Below, piece after piece: positions 12,701 through 25,835 of a stretch of DNA of 64,000 bases. The stretch's first letter is position 1, and every line of letters begins with the position of its first letter. Below the pieces are notes generated by a model. That model saw only the letters and a program-made list of their open reading frames with translations, was not told the DNA's origin and did not search any database. The stretch lies in NCBI RefSeq assembly GCF_042242105.1, contig NC_092012.1, positions 5,564,470 through 5,628,469 of the forward strand, written 5' to 3'. Source of the stretch: Pempheris klunzingeri. Its lineage: Eukaryota > Chordata > Actinopteri > Acropomatiformes > Pempheridae. The translations under genes and the position numbers were made by a program.

Positions 12701-15700
12701 GCTGATCAGCACGATGGCAAAGCCTCTGCGGGCAAGCTGCAAACACAAACAGCAAACACAAACAGCATGTCAACACAGGCAGTGTGGCAAATCAAGGCAC
12801 TACTTTAGCTTGTAGTGATGACCAACCTGCCATTTGTCTTAACTCTTCTTGAATTAACTTATAATCAGAAAGTCCATCTAAGCAGAGTTAGTTTGTAGAT
12901 AACAAGTGGAGGTGGGGTTAAACAAAACATACAGTTTAGTCAGTGTGAATCTACATCTATTCACTTTGCTTTCTGTTTCAATATCCAGGTCACCGATTGC
13001 AAGTTTGGTGATTTTTTTGGTGAGTCTGAAGATTTAGGCTTCTGCCTGTAAAATTTTGCTACACAAGTTTGTGCATTCAGATCCAAGCCCTCAAGCCTTC
13101 AGGCTTAATTTCACAAGCTGCGAGGCAAAAAATCATGCAGAGGCATCTGTCAGCGCGAGCATGGACATCTGACAGGTTTAGTGTATGGTAATGTTTTAAA
13201 CACGGCGTGTCACAAAGGGAGGTTGGTTATCTGCAAGGGAGCGAGGGTGGAATCTTCAGCTTCTGCCCAATCAGTGTCTTTGGAATCGCAAGACAATTGG
13301 CCAGATAACCCTGTCAATCACATACTGGCCAGTTCGCTCCGAGTACGGCTACCAGCCCACCCCAATAGGTTAGCATTACTCAGGCAGATTCTTCCAGGCC
13401 TCCACAATAACCCTGCAAGCATTCACCTGAATATAGAAACTAATGAATACAACTGCACCTTCAGGTCACTCTCTGTTTTGCAAAGCACTCTCTTTGGTCT
13501 CTGTTGTGTTAAAGTAAACGTATTTATCTACAATAATTGGCTACAGGAAACCGACCTCACACGATTGCGGTGGCATGGAGTTTGCTTGACAAACAGTGTA
13601 GTTACACCTGCTCAACAAGGTCACAAAGGGAACCGTGCATGTCTCCTCTGAGCTATTTAGTCTCCCACTGTAGACACTAAAACCACAGTTACCCAAAACA
13701 AGCATATCTCCAGAAACTAAAACACGTCAAGGTCTTATGAGCTCTCTGGACAGTCTGGAACCACTCTCACATTCAACAGTGCAGAAAGGTTGCAGTGACC
13801 CTTTTGAGTTATTCAGCAGGCCACATATGTACATGTGTGCAGTAATTTTCATTTGAAATGGAAATTACAAAGACAAACCTGAATTCAAGCTGACAAAACC
13901 AACATCACAGGTGCAAAACTGTTTCTCGAGCTCCGCTTTATGAAAGATTTCATATTCCATGTGTTTGACAGAGAGAAGGAGAAATTCCACCTAACTCTCG
14001 TCCCCTCCGGGTTAACTGGCCCTCTGATGTTTAGGTCAGGAGTCCAAGGAATCTTACCTCCTCCGCATAAGCTTTCCCAATCCCATCTGTCGCTCCTGTC
14101 ACAACTAAAAAGGGAAAAAGAACAGATAGAAAACTGAATTAGCAATAAGTATATACTGTTTTAATATACATATATATATATATATTAATGCATTTCATAT
14201 ATGGAAACAGATTTCCATAAGGTAAGAAGAGCCTCTCCTTATCCTTCTCTCCTCCCCCTCCATGAACATGAAACCTCCTCCATGAAACCATATCCTCCTC
14301 TTCCTCTCCATCACTATGTCTCATGTCAGCCAAATGTCTGCCTCTAACTTGCTATCTTCCCCGGAGCCTTTCTGTGCTTTCTCATCTCTCAGGTTCCTGT
14401 GGATCCTGGTCCTGGTCCTGCTGATGTGGTTCTCTGCTTCATGAATCACTGCTGCGGATCGTCGGCCACTCCTATTGTTAGTGCTACAGTCACTGCTAGT
14501 ATGTTGGTTGCTGTTTGTGTTGTCTCTCTCTCTCTCCGTCCAACCTCCACCCAACGCAGACCCCCACAGAAGCCGCCCACATTGAGCCTGGGTCTGTTCG
14601 AGGTTTCTTCCCATTAAAGGGGAGTTCTTCCTGCCACTGTTGCTCAATATAATATCTGATGCTTGCTCATGTGGGAATTCTTGAATCCTTAATTTTGAAT
14701 TCCTGAATTGTTGGGTCTCTCTCTAATTAAAGAGTTTGGTCTGGACCTGCTCTTTATGTAAAGCGTCTTGAGATAACGCTGTTGTGAATTGGCGCTCTAT
14801 AAATAAAGATTGATTGACTGAGATTGATTGAACCAAATGGCTCAAATGGCTGGTTCATTAAAAATGAGAAGAGGAAGTCATGCTGTCCTTGTTTATTTTT
14901 ATTGGAGATCAGGAGCCTTTGCCAAACCATAAAAATGGCAAAACTATGTGGACAGAGGTCTCAACCTACTTTCACCTCGACATTGACACTACAAGACAAA
15001 GCAGCCTTAAACCATGACCGGGAGCACAGTTTAAACAGACCTTCCTGCTGTTTATTAGCTCATTAAACAATGCCTTCAGAATTAGAGCCGAATGTGGTCT
15101 GAAATGTGCTTTGTTAGCTTCAGCTGCTAGTGTTTGAAAGAAATATTTGCACAGGAGAAAATATTTTACAGTTTGAGGTCAGGGATGTTTTGCTTCTCCC
15201 GCTGGAGACTCACAAATACAGATTTTATTCCTTAACATTCCTTTGTGTTAAATCATGATGAAGATCAAACTCCAAGTGAAGCAGTTTTTAAACACTACAA
15301 AAACAGTACAGGGAAACTGAGCAGAGCCAGCCACTCTAGATGAACAGACATAGAGCGCCACCTAAAGGAGCTTTATCACCACAGAAATCCGATGGCAAAG
15401 ATGTCGGAGGGATCCCTGGAAAGTGCAGTGCAAAAACATCCATGATGGCCAAGAACAAAAAGCTTTTGAAAATAAGACGTTGATTTGCGAGGGTAAAGGG
15501 CTGAATATCACCATAGACAGATGTACTGCAGAACTAGGAGCATGGAGAGCAGCAGAGGTGAATAAGGAGGACAAAGAGAGCGAGAGGGAGAGGGAGAGGG
15601 AAAGTTAGGTCCTCTCTGTCATCAGTGGCACTGGAGCGAACGGATGCCCTGGAACTGCCTGGCACAAACAGCAGCAGCAGCAGCAGCAGCAGCGGCCTAT

Positions 15701-18700
15701 TTTTAGCTATTTCCATCTTTCAGAAGGAACTATTCATCACACCTCTGGCTAAATATAACAAAAAGTGGATGGGGAGTGGGATGGAGAGTTGAGGCGTTAC
15801 AATATGTCCCTGTGTGACCTGTAAAGCCCAGCTTATAGACAAACATTCATCTTATCCTTGTGTTACATTTTTAGGCGTCTATTGTGTGTAATCACTAATC
15901 TGTTCTTACTTCATGTTATTTTGTTCCTTTATTTGCATCGTTGTTTAGACCCACTTGTGAAGGTGAAGAGCACTTGAGATGGGAATATCGGTGGGTTAGT
16001 TAGGTCAAACCACATCAGCGTGGCTGGGTGCACTGAGCAGCGCAGCCTCTAGGGTCCGCTAGCAGGGCTTTTAGACTTTTGGGTTCATTTAATCCTATGC
16101 GCAAGGTACACAAACATAAGTGCAATCTCTATTTGAAAGAAACCTGAGTACCTGTGACCAGTCTTAGTCAACTGAAAATTAGAGCACTATTGACAAAAAC
16201 TATTTTTCATTGTGGTTTGGTGCTGCGTTGGTTATTTGTAGCCTTCTGCCAGGGTCATCATGTAGAAAACCAGGATTTACTGTGTTACACTAAAGCTTAA
16301 TCCACTGTGTTTTGATATGGTGGAATGGGTAATTAAAGAGAATGAAATCCATCTATGGAGGACACAGTAAGCCTGTGACAGTATGGGAGGACGATGAGTT
16401 ACTTAAACCAGCCTTCCTTGATTGCTTGTCGTCTCAGTATTTAAAACAACACATCACCAGCGCAGCCCTTTGTGTCTTTCAATTGTCTTTTAAACAAACA
16501 CGTTTGAAAGCTTAATGGATGTCACAACCGCACTTTGGAATACAAGATAGGATTTTCCCCAATGGTGGATTGATGATTATTTATCCGCCGTCTTGACAAT
16601 GGTCAAAGTAATCTAAGGAGCGTGTGCTTGGGTGTGTGTGATTAGCCATAGCAACATGTTGCTGTATGACAATGCATTTATTTGCAAAGAAAGTTGAGAA
16701 TCTAGAGCAGCAATCAGATACTGGTCTTCTCTTCTTCTTTAAAAACAGTATATCTGGCTGCATGCATTTAGATCATCTTTATTTTTAAGGTTACAAGCCC
16801 AGTGAAGAATGTCAGTAATGAAGAAACTGTTTTTAATGTGAACCGCTCACATGGCCAACACTAATAAGGTGTGTGTGTGTGGGGATACATCTTAGTGCAC
16901 TTTTTGATAGAAACATTGTACATAATGATAAATATTATGGGATTTTTGTCATCATGACAGATCTGAGACATATGAACAATCACTACACATCTGGTTGTTG
17001 CCGTTTTCATGAAACGTTTGTGCTGTTGCTGCAATGTCTAATACAAATACCCCTGCAGAGGTAATAAAATTTATTTCAAGCAAATATTTCATTATTTTGA
17101 CAATACTACTCATTCTTTCTCTTACTCATCTGTCTATCTACCCTTTGCTGTACCCATCTCCCCTTTGTGTGATCTTCCAGAGTACAGATGATGCTGAGGT
17201 GCCAAGCATCCTCTAGGGCTGCAGCAGAGCCAAACAGAAGGGAGAGGGGGAGGAGAGCGGAGAGAAAAATGACAAACACGAACATGGGGGATCCTGGGGG
17301 CAACTAAAAATAGCACAGAGAAGAGGAGGGAGGAGTGATGGAGAGTCTGCAGGCACAATGATGAGGGAAACATAGGACGGGTTATTTTTAGTTGTTTTAA
17401 GAATGAAATGTTTTGCAGTCGGAACAGGAAAAAAAAAGCTTTTACAGCTGAGTGCCTGTTCCCTTCAGTCAAATAAAACAAGGTCTATTTTGGGAACTGC
17501 TGTCTTCTGCAAATGTAGGTTAGACTGGCTAGGTGTTCTGATGATGGTGCTACTGTGTGTCACCATTTGGCTGTTGGGTTTGATAGCCAACATAATTTCA
17601 TTTTGAATGACTGGGAATAAATCGCTATATCACATCTTCTGCACTTAAAAGAAGACAAAATGAGGACCAGTCTAGCATATCCAATTTTCCAAGATTTGGA
17701 ACATGTAAGCCAAAATCCTACCCTACTTCCAGACCGGCTTTCTTTCCACAAAGGGAGTAACAGTACGTACATGTCCAACAAACTTTATCGGTAGGGGACA
17801 TGTTTAGTTCTTTCTAGTAATAATTGAAAATACATCATGGGCATGTGTGGAGCATAAATGTATAAACGTTTTGGTCAGTTAGAAATACTGTACTGGCAGG
17901 ATTAGCCTAACCATGTCCTCATCAGAACAGCGACATATATGAGAAGCTCAGAGGGCATCATATAGTGTAGATTCACAATGTAGACTCATTTTTCCAAAAT
18001 AAGACCTTAAGAAAATGTAATTTAATGTGCTCCCTTTGGTACAGGTTCTGTCAATGTCAAATGTTTGCCTTTTTTAGGACAGGATCCAAAGTTCCAGGTC
18101 TTTTGAGCAGCTAAGGCTGCAAATGTGAGGTAGAACTGGAACGTTTAGTCGATTGACAGAAAATCAATCAGCAACTATTTTGATTGACGATTCATAGTTT
18201 CACTCAAATGCCAAACATTTTCTAGTACAACTTTTGTACATCTGGGAATTTGCAGCATCTGTCTTGTATTTTAGATAATAGTAAACTTTTGGGTTTTGGA
18301 CTGTTGTTCAAACAAAAAAAAGGACATTTGAGGGTGTAGCCCTAAAGTCATATAACATTTCAAAAAGTACTACAACATCAACAATCAAAATAATAAAAAA
18401 TATTTACCACAGTATCTGCAACGGCACCATATCAGAATAAATGAAACCACTGGAATGTCTATATGTGTTGGATAAGTCCCGATAAGTTAGATAGATACCA
18501 TTTTGTGCCAACAATAGCCTATATGAGGGGTATGTACATCCACTACTCACAAAAAGTCAGGGATATTCGGCTTTCGGGTGAAATTTCAGGATGAACCTAA
18601 AATGCATTCTAACCTTTCCAGGTGAACTTAATGTGACCTTCTCTAAACCTTTGAATGCACATGTCCAACTGTTCAGTGTTTCAGTACTTTCTGCACAAGT

Positions 18701-21679
18701 TGCTGTTCTCTAACAAGAAGCTTAACAGCAACATTCACAACAGGTTTGATCCATGAATCCACCAATACATTTCCTGCTTCAGTTAGAATTGGTATTTAAA
18801 CAGTCCTCCTCATCCTGCTGTTCACATTCTGACATCAGGAGACCAAGACGACACCTAACAGTTGATCAGCAGCACCTCAACACTGGAGGCTTCAAACAGG
18901 AAGTCCTCAGACGGAGGTGTTCACTGAGCTTAGAGGGTCACAGAGTGTCATCAGGAGGTTGTAACAGTGATACAGAGACTGGAAGAGTCACAGAAAGGAG
19001 AGGAGTGGACGTCCTTTGGCCACATCCCAACTTATTGAGACACTGAAATGTTTTGTTGTGGTATACCCACCACTGTGGTTAGCTTTTCTTTCAATAAATT
19101 GTTTAAGATGAATAAAATCACCAGTGCATGCTTCTACTTAAATGCCCTACTTTCATGATATAATATCACTGTAGCATTCACTTTTTACATTTTCCATAAA
19201 TTTCACCTGAAAGTCAAATATCCCTAACTTTTTGTAAGTAGTGTATATAAAAAGGTATATATAGCGTATATACAAGTTTAAAATGGGTTGTAAATTAACG
19301 TCAGACAGCGTGTAGATATATGATGTCATATATCACTCAGGATTGTGAGGAATGAATTAACTGTAATTTGCATGTTTATGTGTTATGAACTAAGCTAATA
19401 AACCAGGTGCCTTATTGTTGCAATTCAACAAGACAGCTATATTATTAACAATTGAGGCGTTGTCTCAGATATCAAGATGCCACTTGATTAGGATACCACT
19501 ACAATGGTTCTCTGTCATACCGCCACAGACTCTCTTTCACTCCCTCCCTCCCCCTCCCCATCCCACACACACACACATACACACTCACTCACACGAGATG
19601 TGGGTACCAGTGAACCAGAATCGCGTGTCTCATTTATGAATGGCTCTAGTCCTCTTACATAATCAGGCCGTCCTCTCTATCAAGTCCACTTCACTGAGAC
19701 AAAGTTTGTGAATGAGAGCGGCAGCCGAGGCTAACGGGCCCCTTTGCCTTATTGGATATTCTGAATCATTTTGCATGCGTAATCCAAAAATAAAACCCGT
19801 CTGACGCGTTTCCAATTTTAGCAGGGCACTGGGAGATCAAAGGCAACTTCAGCAAGCATCCTCAAAACATTCGGGCGTCTCTTCACACAGCAGCCTGATG
19901 CGACTGTGACTGCACACGTTGGAAAAAGGCCACTCAGAATTTTTGTTTTGAGTCTAGACTGATAAAAATGATGAAGTACTGAGGAGACAAGTAATGTAAA
20001 AAGATAGACACATTAAATCACTTAGACTGAGAAATATACCCTGCAAATGCATGAAAAATGTACCCCTAAAGTGACTGTTTCCTCTGACCATGTAATGTAA
20101 TCTAAAAAGACTGGTTCTGGTTCATTTTCAACATGAAAATGACTGAAATGCTTACATGAATTCTCATTCAGAGAACTTGTTATACCTGTGGTCTATCTGC
20201 ATTTTGTACAAAGACATGAACTTTGAACACCAGACGTGTTAACACTGAACCAATCGCAGCAGTCTGTTCAAACTTCAAGGTTCAGTCAGCGAGCAGGCTG
20301 GACAGATGGACAGCATTCAGTCTGATTTGATAATCCCCTCGAGCCATAATCCAGTCACAAGATTTACTACACTTTACACCCGATGACAAAAGGCTGATCA
20401 TTCCCAGCCCATTCTTTATTTCTGCTGAGGAGTACTGCTGGTTGACTGGACACTTTACAAAAGTGTGAACGATTACACAGCCGGGGAAAAGTTATTGTGC
20501 AAGACAGCTGTGACACAGAGCAACACTGTGCAATCTAATGCAATCCAATCAATCAATCATCTCTGCTTAGAAATTCTACCTTTACGAACGTTAGGTTAGA
20601 AATGTGTACATTCAACCCTATGTCTATTTCTAAAGTCACAAATTTAAGTCGTAACAAATGCATAACTACTTCCTCTCATAGAATAAAGTAAAAAAAAACA
20701 AATAAGGAAAAAAGTCAGAGACCTGACAAAGAGAAAAACGCTACAGTAGCACTGAAAATTGTAGATATGAATATACATATTACAGGCCTTCATTGATCAA
20801 TGGGGCAGATGCTGTTTGCTGTTGCTATATAAATAACAAAAACACTAAATCAACGTATTATTGCCAAATTCAACTTGAGTCCACAGTAAGGTTGTTACAA
20901 GATGAGCAGATACATCACCTCCTGTGGAACAATGATTCTGGATGTGGTTGGAGATACAACAGACTACAGCTTTCAGCCAGAAGAGGTCAGTGAACAGTGT
21001 TTTCAATACCTGCTGTTCACCAGCTCTTTCACAATAAGAGAATACAACACATTAAGGTTGGATCAAATAGGAGATAAAAGTGATGAAATTAGAGGGCGTC
21101 GAATATAATAACCAGTTAAACGTTGAACTGTCACTCCTGTGAGTTCTGTGGAGTAGACACTGAAACTATTTGCTGTTTTTTTTCTTACATGGATCCATAT
21201 TCAGAGAAACAATGGCTGATTTTATATGAGACAGACATATTTACTTTAGTTGAACAATACTACTAATACTGTTAATACTAAAGAGAATTTGTTTTGTTCA
21301 AGTTGATCATCTGCACATGAAACATGACCATGAAAGTCCTGTTATATTACTATTAATACTAACGAACAATTACATAGCTGGAAATAATATTTATCTTTAT
21401 TTGATCAATGAAAACATACCCTATCTTTGAAAGAATATGGTTTAACAGAAACTTAAATGACATAGAACAGAAATGTTATTGTCCCCCATACAGTTTCTCA
21501 CCTGCCCATTTCCCCAGTTTGTTGGGGGACACCAGCCGTCCGTTGCCCAGCACCCACACCCTGATCCCGGCCAGCAGCCGGCACACGGAGCTCACAGACA
21601 GCCAGGCCGCGGTCAGAGCACCGAGCCAGAAGAGCGGCGTCTCCGCGGCCTTCAACACTGCTTCTCCGCTGGACGACAT
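3792..21679 (-). CDS. hsd17b12a: hsd17b12a: very-long-chain 3-oxoacyl-CoA reductase (17-beta-HSD 12), 11 coding exons, 319 aa
   Basis: Coding exons in order: 21502-21679, 14058-14104, 12661-12736, 11792-11899, 11402-11466, 10750-10794, 9878-9912, 8446-8527, 7636-7701, 7310-7459, 3792-3899. All junctions are GT-AG and the lengths sum to 320 codons including the stop. The enzyme is an ER-membrane short-chain dehydrogenase that performs the NADPH-dependent second step of the fatty acid elongation cycle; the mammalian protein can also reduce estrone. Visible features: an N-terminal hydrophobic segment (about residues 16-37), the cofactor motif TGATDGIG (62-69), NNVG (138-141), Ser195 and the Y-x-x-x-K pair Tyr208/Lys212 in YSASK. 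The C-terminus LKKQKQG fits a dilysine (KxKxx) ER retrieval signal. The 319-aa length and the ending [18 protein letters not shown] match what I recall of zebrafish Hsd17b12a, hence the 'a' paralogue. The ATG at 21679 was chosen because no earlier in-frame ATG exists in the exon. No damage is seen; the enzyme should be functional. Confidence 0.95.
5399..6580 (-). mobile_element. Decayed Tc1/mariner-type DNA transposon in hsd17b12a intron 10
   Basis: The left end begins CAGTGCTGGTGGAAAA. The right end, read on the opposite strand, begins CAGTGCTGAGGGAAAA, so short terminal inverted repeats bound about 1.18 kb. The right flank is TA, the usual Tc1 target; the left flank is CA, presumably mutated. 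The minus strand retains transposase pieces: a helix-turn-helix-like stretch ([20 protein letters not shown], about 6180-6250), then [36 protein letters not shown] and SIIIWGCC, as in Tc1 transposases. The pieces fall in two overlapping frames (about 6078-6299 and 5723-6190), so there is at least one frameshift. The catalytic Asp of the DETK-type motif reads Asn, and no intact C-terminal catalytic half follows. It is an inactive fossil. Confidence 0.8.
5723..6299 (-). pseudogene. Tc1-like transposase remnant, frameshifted
   Basis: Two overlapping minus-strand frames carry the DNA-binding part (6078-6299) and the front of the DDE domain (5723-6190). The conserved DETK signature appears as NETK and the frame ends soon after AIIERKLNL, so the distal catalytic residues are missing or scrambled. 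The product could not transpose DNA. It lies inside the inverted-repeat-bounded element at 5399-6580. Confidence 0.75.
8894..8917. repeat. (TA)n microsatellite in hsd17b12a intron 7
   Basis: Twelve uninterrupted TA units. This simple repeat has no visible coding or splice role; the nearest exon begins at 8527 on the minus strand. Confidence 0.95.
14335..14830 (+). mobile_element. 3' tail of an L2/Maui-type non-LTR retrotransposon
   Basis: The stretch contains the well-known fish signature: GAGGTTTCTTCCCATTAAAG, then GGGAGTTCTTCCTGCCACTG, then AAAGCGTCTTGAGATAACGC and GAATTGGCGCTCTATAAATA, followed by a terminal ATTGATTGA-type repeat. This is the usual 3' UTR and tail of teleost L2-clade elements, so it is a 5'-truncated insertion on the plus strand, opposite to the host gene. 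No reverse transcriptase coding sequence remains. The left boundary is approximate. Confidence 0.75.
15669..15693. repeat. (CAG)n trinucleotide run in hsd17b12a intron 1
   Basis: About eight uninterrupted CAG units (CTG on the transcribed minus strand). Intronic, with no coding frame of note. Confidence 0.9.
18541..19243. mobile_element. Tc1-like MITE, copy 1 (703 bp), in hsd17b12a intron 1
   Basis: The element starts CACTACTCACAAAAAG and its other end, read in reverse, is CACTACTTACAAAAAG. The inverted repeats continue through GGGATATT..CTTTC..GGTGAAAT for about 45 bp, with TA-rich flanks. The interior shows no transposase I recognise, so it is best called a non-autonomous inverted-repeat element. 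A second copy lies at 60244-60836 in the same orientation with high identity. Confidence 0.8.
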
Positions 21680-21900
21680 ACCTGCACCGCACACACCCCG
21701 AGTGTCCTTTACCTGACGACACTGACGCCTGCACTTGTAATTTCTGTATTAATGTGACAAGAAGCGCTCAAAGTGCAAATGCATGCGTCAAAAAAGGATT
21801 CTGCTTGCTGCTTCCGGGTTGGACGCTTCCGCATTAGCGCTCGTGCGCTTCTGTGATTGGCCCATTTTCTTCTTCTTTTACTGCATTTCATGATAAGACA
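21502..21900 (-). promoter_or_regulatory. hsd17b12a: hsd17b12a proximal promoter and first exon region
   Basis: Upstream of the ATG at 21679 the minus strand has an ETS-type CCGGAAG at 21813-21819 and a CCAAT box at 21856-21860, with GC-rich sequence through exon 1 and no TATA box. This fits a TATA-less housekeeping promoter, as expected for a lipid-elongation enzyme. The transcription start is probably between about 21700 and 21800; this is inferred from composition only. Confidence 0.55.
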
Positions 21901-23374
21901 GTTAATACGGCAGCACTGCCGCCTGCTGTTGTGCCACAGTCCTCTCTGTCAGGCCCGTATTTTGTAAAACTAGGACGTATGTTGTGGCATTTTGTGAAAT
22001 ATTATGTGGTTTTACAATGTTTGCGTTTCTCTTCAAGCTCCTTTTATAATAATCTTTGCTGTGATTTCATTCTGAATAATATTTCAGTGATCCAGTTTCA
22101 CCCTGCAACATTTTACAGTGAGGTTTCATGATTCATTTATCTCTGCATCCCCTGCATAATCTTACAAATGAGACGTTTCACTTTCCTCTCTTTACATACA
22201 TCTAATCTTTTTTAAATCTTAGAAATTTGACTCCTCATCACACAACCTTTGCAGCTTCATTCATTCTTTGTTTTATCTCTCATTTTCTATCTTTCTGCTT
22301 TGCCTTCATCAGGTAAAATATCTGGAATATGTATGATCACACATTTTTAACATTTATACACCTTCAACTATCAATTCTGTATCAGAGTAGAACTTAACAC
22401 TCTTTATCTCCTATTTGATTCTTCTTCTTTATTTATGTAGATTATTAGCTGCCCTTACCTTCTCCACAAGTGCTGATCCACATTTCATTTGAATTTTGAA
22501 CTGTTGTGGCTATTTATATATTCTTTGCATGTCTGTAATGAGTGTCTCTTTGATATTCAGCATTTTCAGTTCTCTCAGTGTGTTATATTTGCTCTCATCA
22601 TTGCACTATGAAACTGTATCACTACTCCTACTACACACTGCCTCTTTTACAGTACGTACAGTATGTCTCTCATTGTAGAGGCGTCATGACAAGTTTGCAT
22701 TAAGTTGTCATGCTAAACATGCAAGCTGTGTTTAGAACCCTCTGGGGAAAATACTTGACTCTTTGCATTACTGTAAGACATAGATGTTTTAGATTTTCTC
22801 ACGTTTTTGCTGCTTAAAACCAAACTACAGTATACACGCAGGCTGTAATACAACTGTTTTAATACACTCAGTGTTTTATCACGGGATAGAATGATGTCTC
22901 TACACCTAAAAGTCAGTGCCCTGTCTGATTTTACACCTTTAGTGTATTTTAATGAATTCTGTATTTGTTCTAATGGAAACTGACAGAGCAGTTTGCAAAA
23001 TTAAGCTTGTTTTCCTTCATGTTTTATTGGTTTGAATGTTTTATGGAAATACTGTGTACACTGTAGATAGTGCTCACTCACAGTGTCATGAGGAATCCAT
23101 TAACACAATAAACTCAGCCTGAGGATTTAATAAAGGGGCCAAACTGGGGGTCACAATTAGTAAAACTTTAAACAAAAACAGCCGTACGCCAGATTTTTCT
23201 TGAATTACATATTTTATGTTCAAAATATTTGTTTGATTTTATAGCTGTCACAAATATATGATGTCGCTCTATGTATGATCAATGCATTGTATGTTTTCCT
23301 TATATTTTCTTTTAGTTTCTTTTTACTTCATAGAAGTGACATGATTGAATCTAACTTAACACACACACTCATAT

Positions 23375-23378
<4 letters not shown>

Positions 23379-23430
<52 letters not shown>
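23379..23430. repeat. (AC)26 microsatellite
   Basis: Fifty-two uninterrupted bases of AC, the longest dinucleotide run in the window. Such long perfect tracts are usually highly polymorphic in fish. Confidence 0.97.
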
Positions 23431-23432
<2 letters not shown>

Positions 23433-23974
23433 AGAGGGAGCACACAATTCAGCCAAGTGGAGCAGACAGCAGTGGTCCATAATGTGAGCGTGAGCGTTAC
23501 ATAAGAGCATTGCATCTAAAAATAGAAATGCAGCAATGGTAAACAGGAGTCTAAACTGTTGGCTCTAAGCTTTCAAAGGAACCTGAATGAAATTTAGATT
23601 AAAGGGCAGTCTCGGACATAAATGGACCAGCTGCTGATCATGACCATGAGAGGCTGCAGGCGCGTATGCTCGTCCTGATGTCCACGTGTGAGTGAGGGGG
23701 AAGGAGGTGGCTGGAGAGTTGAGAAGTTGACTTGTGGCTTTGACAAAATGTACATTAACACAGTTGGATAATAACCGTGCATTAAAAAGCATATGGACAT
23801 TCCTGCTACACGGTGGACTATGGAAGTAATTCAGCACCACATGTTGATGGACAGCTCCTTATGTCAGTGTCAGAGTTCTTGTTTATTTCTGAGAACGGAC
23901 GATGTCTCAAAGATACATAAAGTTAAAGTTATCACTGTGTATAGTGAAAACAATCTGTCTGTTTCTGGAAATAA

Positions 23975-23999
23975 AACACACACACACACACACACACAC
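23975..23999. repeat. (AC)n microsatellite
   Basis: About 12 AC units in the intergenic interval. Confidence 0.95.
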
Positions 24000-25547
24000 T
24001 CAAGAAGAACACCACATTCACATAGTAATTGTTACAAATATTTAATGTACTAAACTCTGTTCTTCATGGATTTTACCAGATAATACACATTTAATTCTGT
24101 ATCTTTTTCTATTCGTCAGATTAAAAAAAAAGAAATGTATCTACATTATCCTCACAGGCTTTTATTACTTAAATGTTTATTTCCCTGAGTTATTTTACAG
24201 CAAATCATTACAAACATACACACAATTAGTTTTTTCTTTTTCCTTTAACACATGGCACTACAAATGCTGTGGTGTTATTTACTAAAACTGCACATGCAAA
24301 CTCAATAAAGACACATGACAGAATAGTTCACTCAGTTTTTTTTATTTATTTGTTATAAGCCAACATCTTATAAATGGTTAGAAACATCAATAATATTGAG
24401 ACGTACAGAAGCAAAACACACACAGCAGTTAATTGGATATCCATTCATAATGAGAGTGAATGAAGTGCATTTACCATTAACACTTTTACTCATTATTGGG
24501 ATGTAATTAAGAGATTTCCTTTAAACACATGTTTGAACAAAACAAGGGAGAAAAGACATGACAAACTAAGACAGAATGAGATCAAATGTAAAATAATATG
24601 TTGAATGAATATGAACAGACACTCACAGAGTAAAAGGTATCACACACACACCCACGTGTGAAGACCACAACTTGGAGGCACACTGGCTCCATGCACACAA
24701 CGTGCTCTCTGTGTTTTGTCTCTCTTTGTCATCTGTTGTTGAATCGAGAAAAAGACCACAAATCACTTATTCGGGGGCAAATGGGGAGTCCACATTCAAA
24801 GAAGTTCCACATCTGGAATACATTTGGTTTTGGAGCCTTAACGGGGGACGTGTGTCTGATTTTGTTCCGGTTTGAAATAGTTGGATATTTCCTTGACCCA
24901 CACAGTGTGAGAGGAAATAGTTGCAGATGTCAATTTAATTAGTGGTGTCAGGCTAAAAAAAAAACAAAAAACAGTAGGATCAACTGGTTTCCATAAGATG
25001 ATTGATGATTTTTACAAAAACATCTCTGATGAACACAAACGCAGAAACAGAACATGTGGATGGTGTCTTGCTGATGTGTATGAATCAGTGTCTCTGTGTA
25101 AGATTTCAAACAAATGAAATGAACACTGACGTGCACATTTTGTTTAATTTCAGACTGTATTTTACAGTTGATTGAAAACTCTACACACACACACCTGCAA
25201 AAGTTACGTCTCTGTCTTGGCTTTCAAATAAAGATTTAAATGTGCTCACTGTCATCACTAAATAGTGATACTAGCGTCACAGCAGAAGAAAATAAATAAA
25301 GGACAAAAAAAGACAAAGAAAAACCAGTAGATGACATTTGGAAACATTATTACCATGTCATGTTACCCAATGTTTTGGGTAACATGTTTGCAGAGGGCCT
25401 AAACATGTAAAGCACATTACAAACTGTAGGGTCCTTGAAAATAAAAATAAAAACTAATCAAAAACCGCAAATCACTCTCTGATTTACAGAGCAAGGACAA
25501 ATGTGTGTGTAGTGTCACATAAAATGTTAACCTGTAAAAACAAAAAT

Positions 25548-25552
<5 letters not shown>

Positions 25553-25588
<36 letters not shown>
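25553..25588. repeat. (CA)18 microsatellite
   Basis: Thirty-six bases of uninterrupted CA in the intergenic interval. Confidence 0.95.
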
Positions 25589-25591
<3 letters not shown>

Positions 25592-25810
25592 CCTTCACTA
25601 ACTGGATGTAAAGTCTGTGCATTTGTGTGTAACGTCTGAATTCCTTTCATTTCTCTAAAATAGGAATTGTATTGGTCACAGATTTTTGTAAAGACTGGTT
25701 GTCCTTCAATGACATATTCTATTGACTATTTCTGTCTCTTTACTGTATTATTGTCACCATCCTCACACCTCGATGAATAGAGAACTACAGAAATGGACAG
25801 TTGTCTGACC

Positions 25811-25835
25811 TGTGTGTGTGTGTGTGTGTGTGTGT
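25811..25835. repeat. (TG)n microsatellite
   Basis: About 12 TG units, in opposite phase to the CA tract 220 bp to its left. Confidence 0.95.

Larger units (their letters stand above)
14105..21501 (-). other. hsd17b12a: hsd17b12a intron 1 (7.4 kb) with inserted repeats
   Basis: The largest intron of the gene. It holds an L2/Maui-type LINE 3' tail (about 14335-14830), a (CAG)n run (15669-15693), a MITE (18541-19243) and scattered short tandem repeats. It also has TA-rich stretches near 14169-14184 and CA/CT-rich stretches near 19540-19590. I found no additional coding exon with credible splice sites and homology. Confidence 0.6.

Noticed and set aside
13181-13651. 156-codon plus-strand open frame inside hsd17b12a intron 1-2 region
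   Set aside because: No recognisable domain, no promoter or splice signals that fit, and it lies in an intron of a well-supported gene on the other strand. Length is compatible with chance.
18753-19046. 97-codon frame within MITE copy 1
   Set aside because: Copy 2 lacks part of it through deletion and no transposase motif is visible, so it is not treated as a gene.
23275-23510. Open frames rich in His-Thr or Cys-Val repeats across CA tracts
   Set aside because: They are translations of the (AC)n microsatellite and carry no biological signal; the same applies to those at about 27.8, 30.3 and 61.6 kb.
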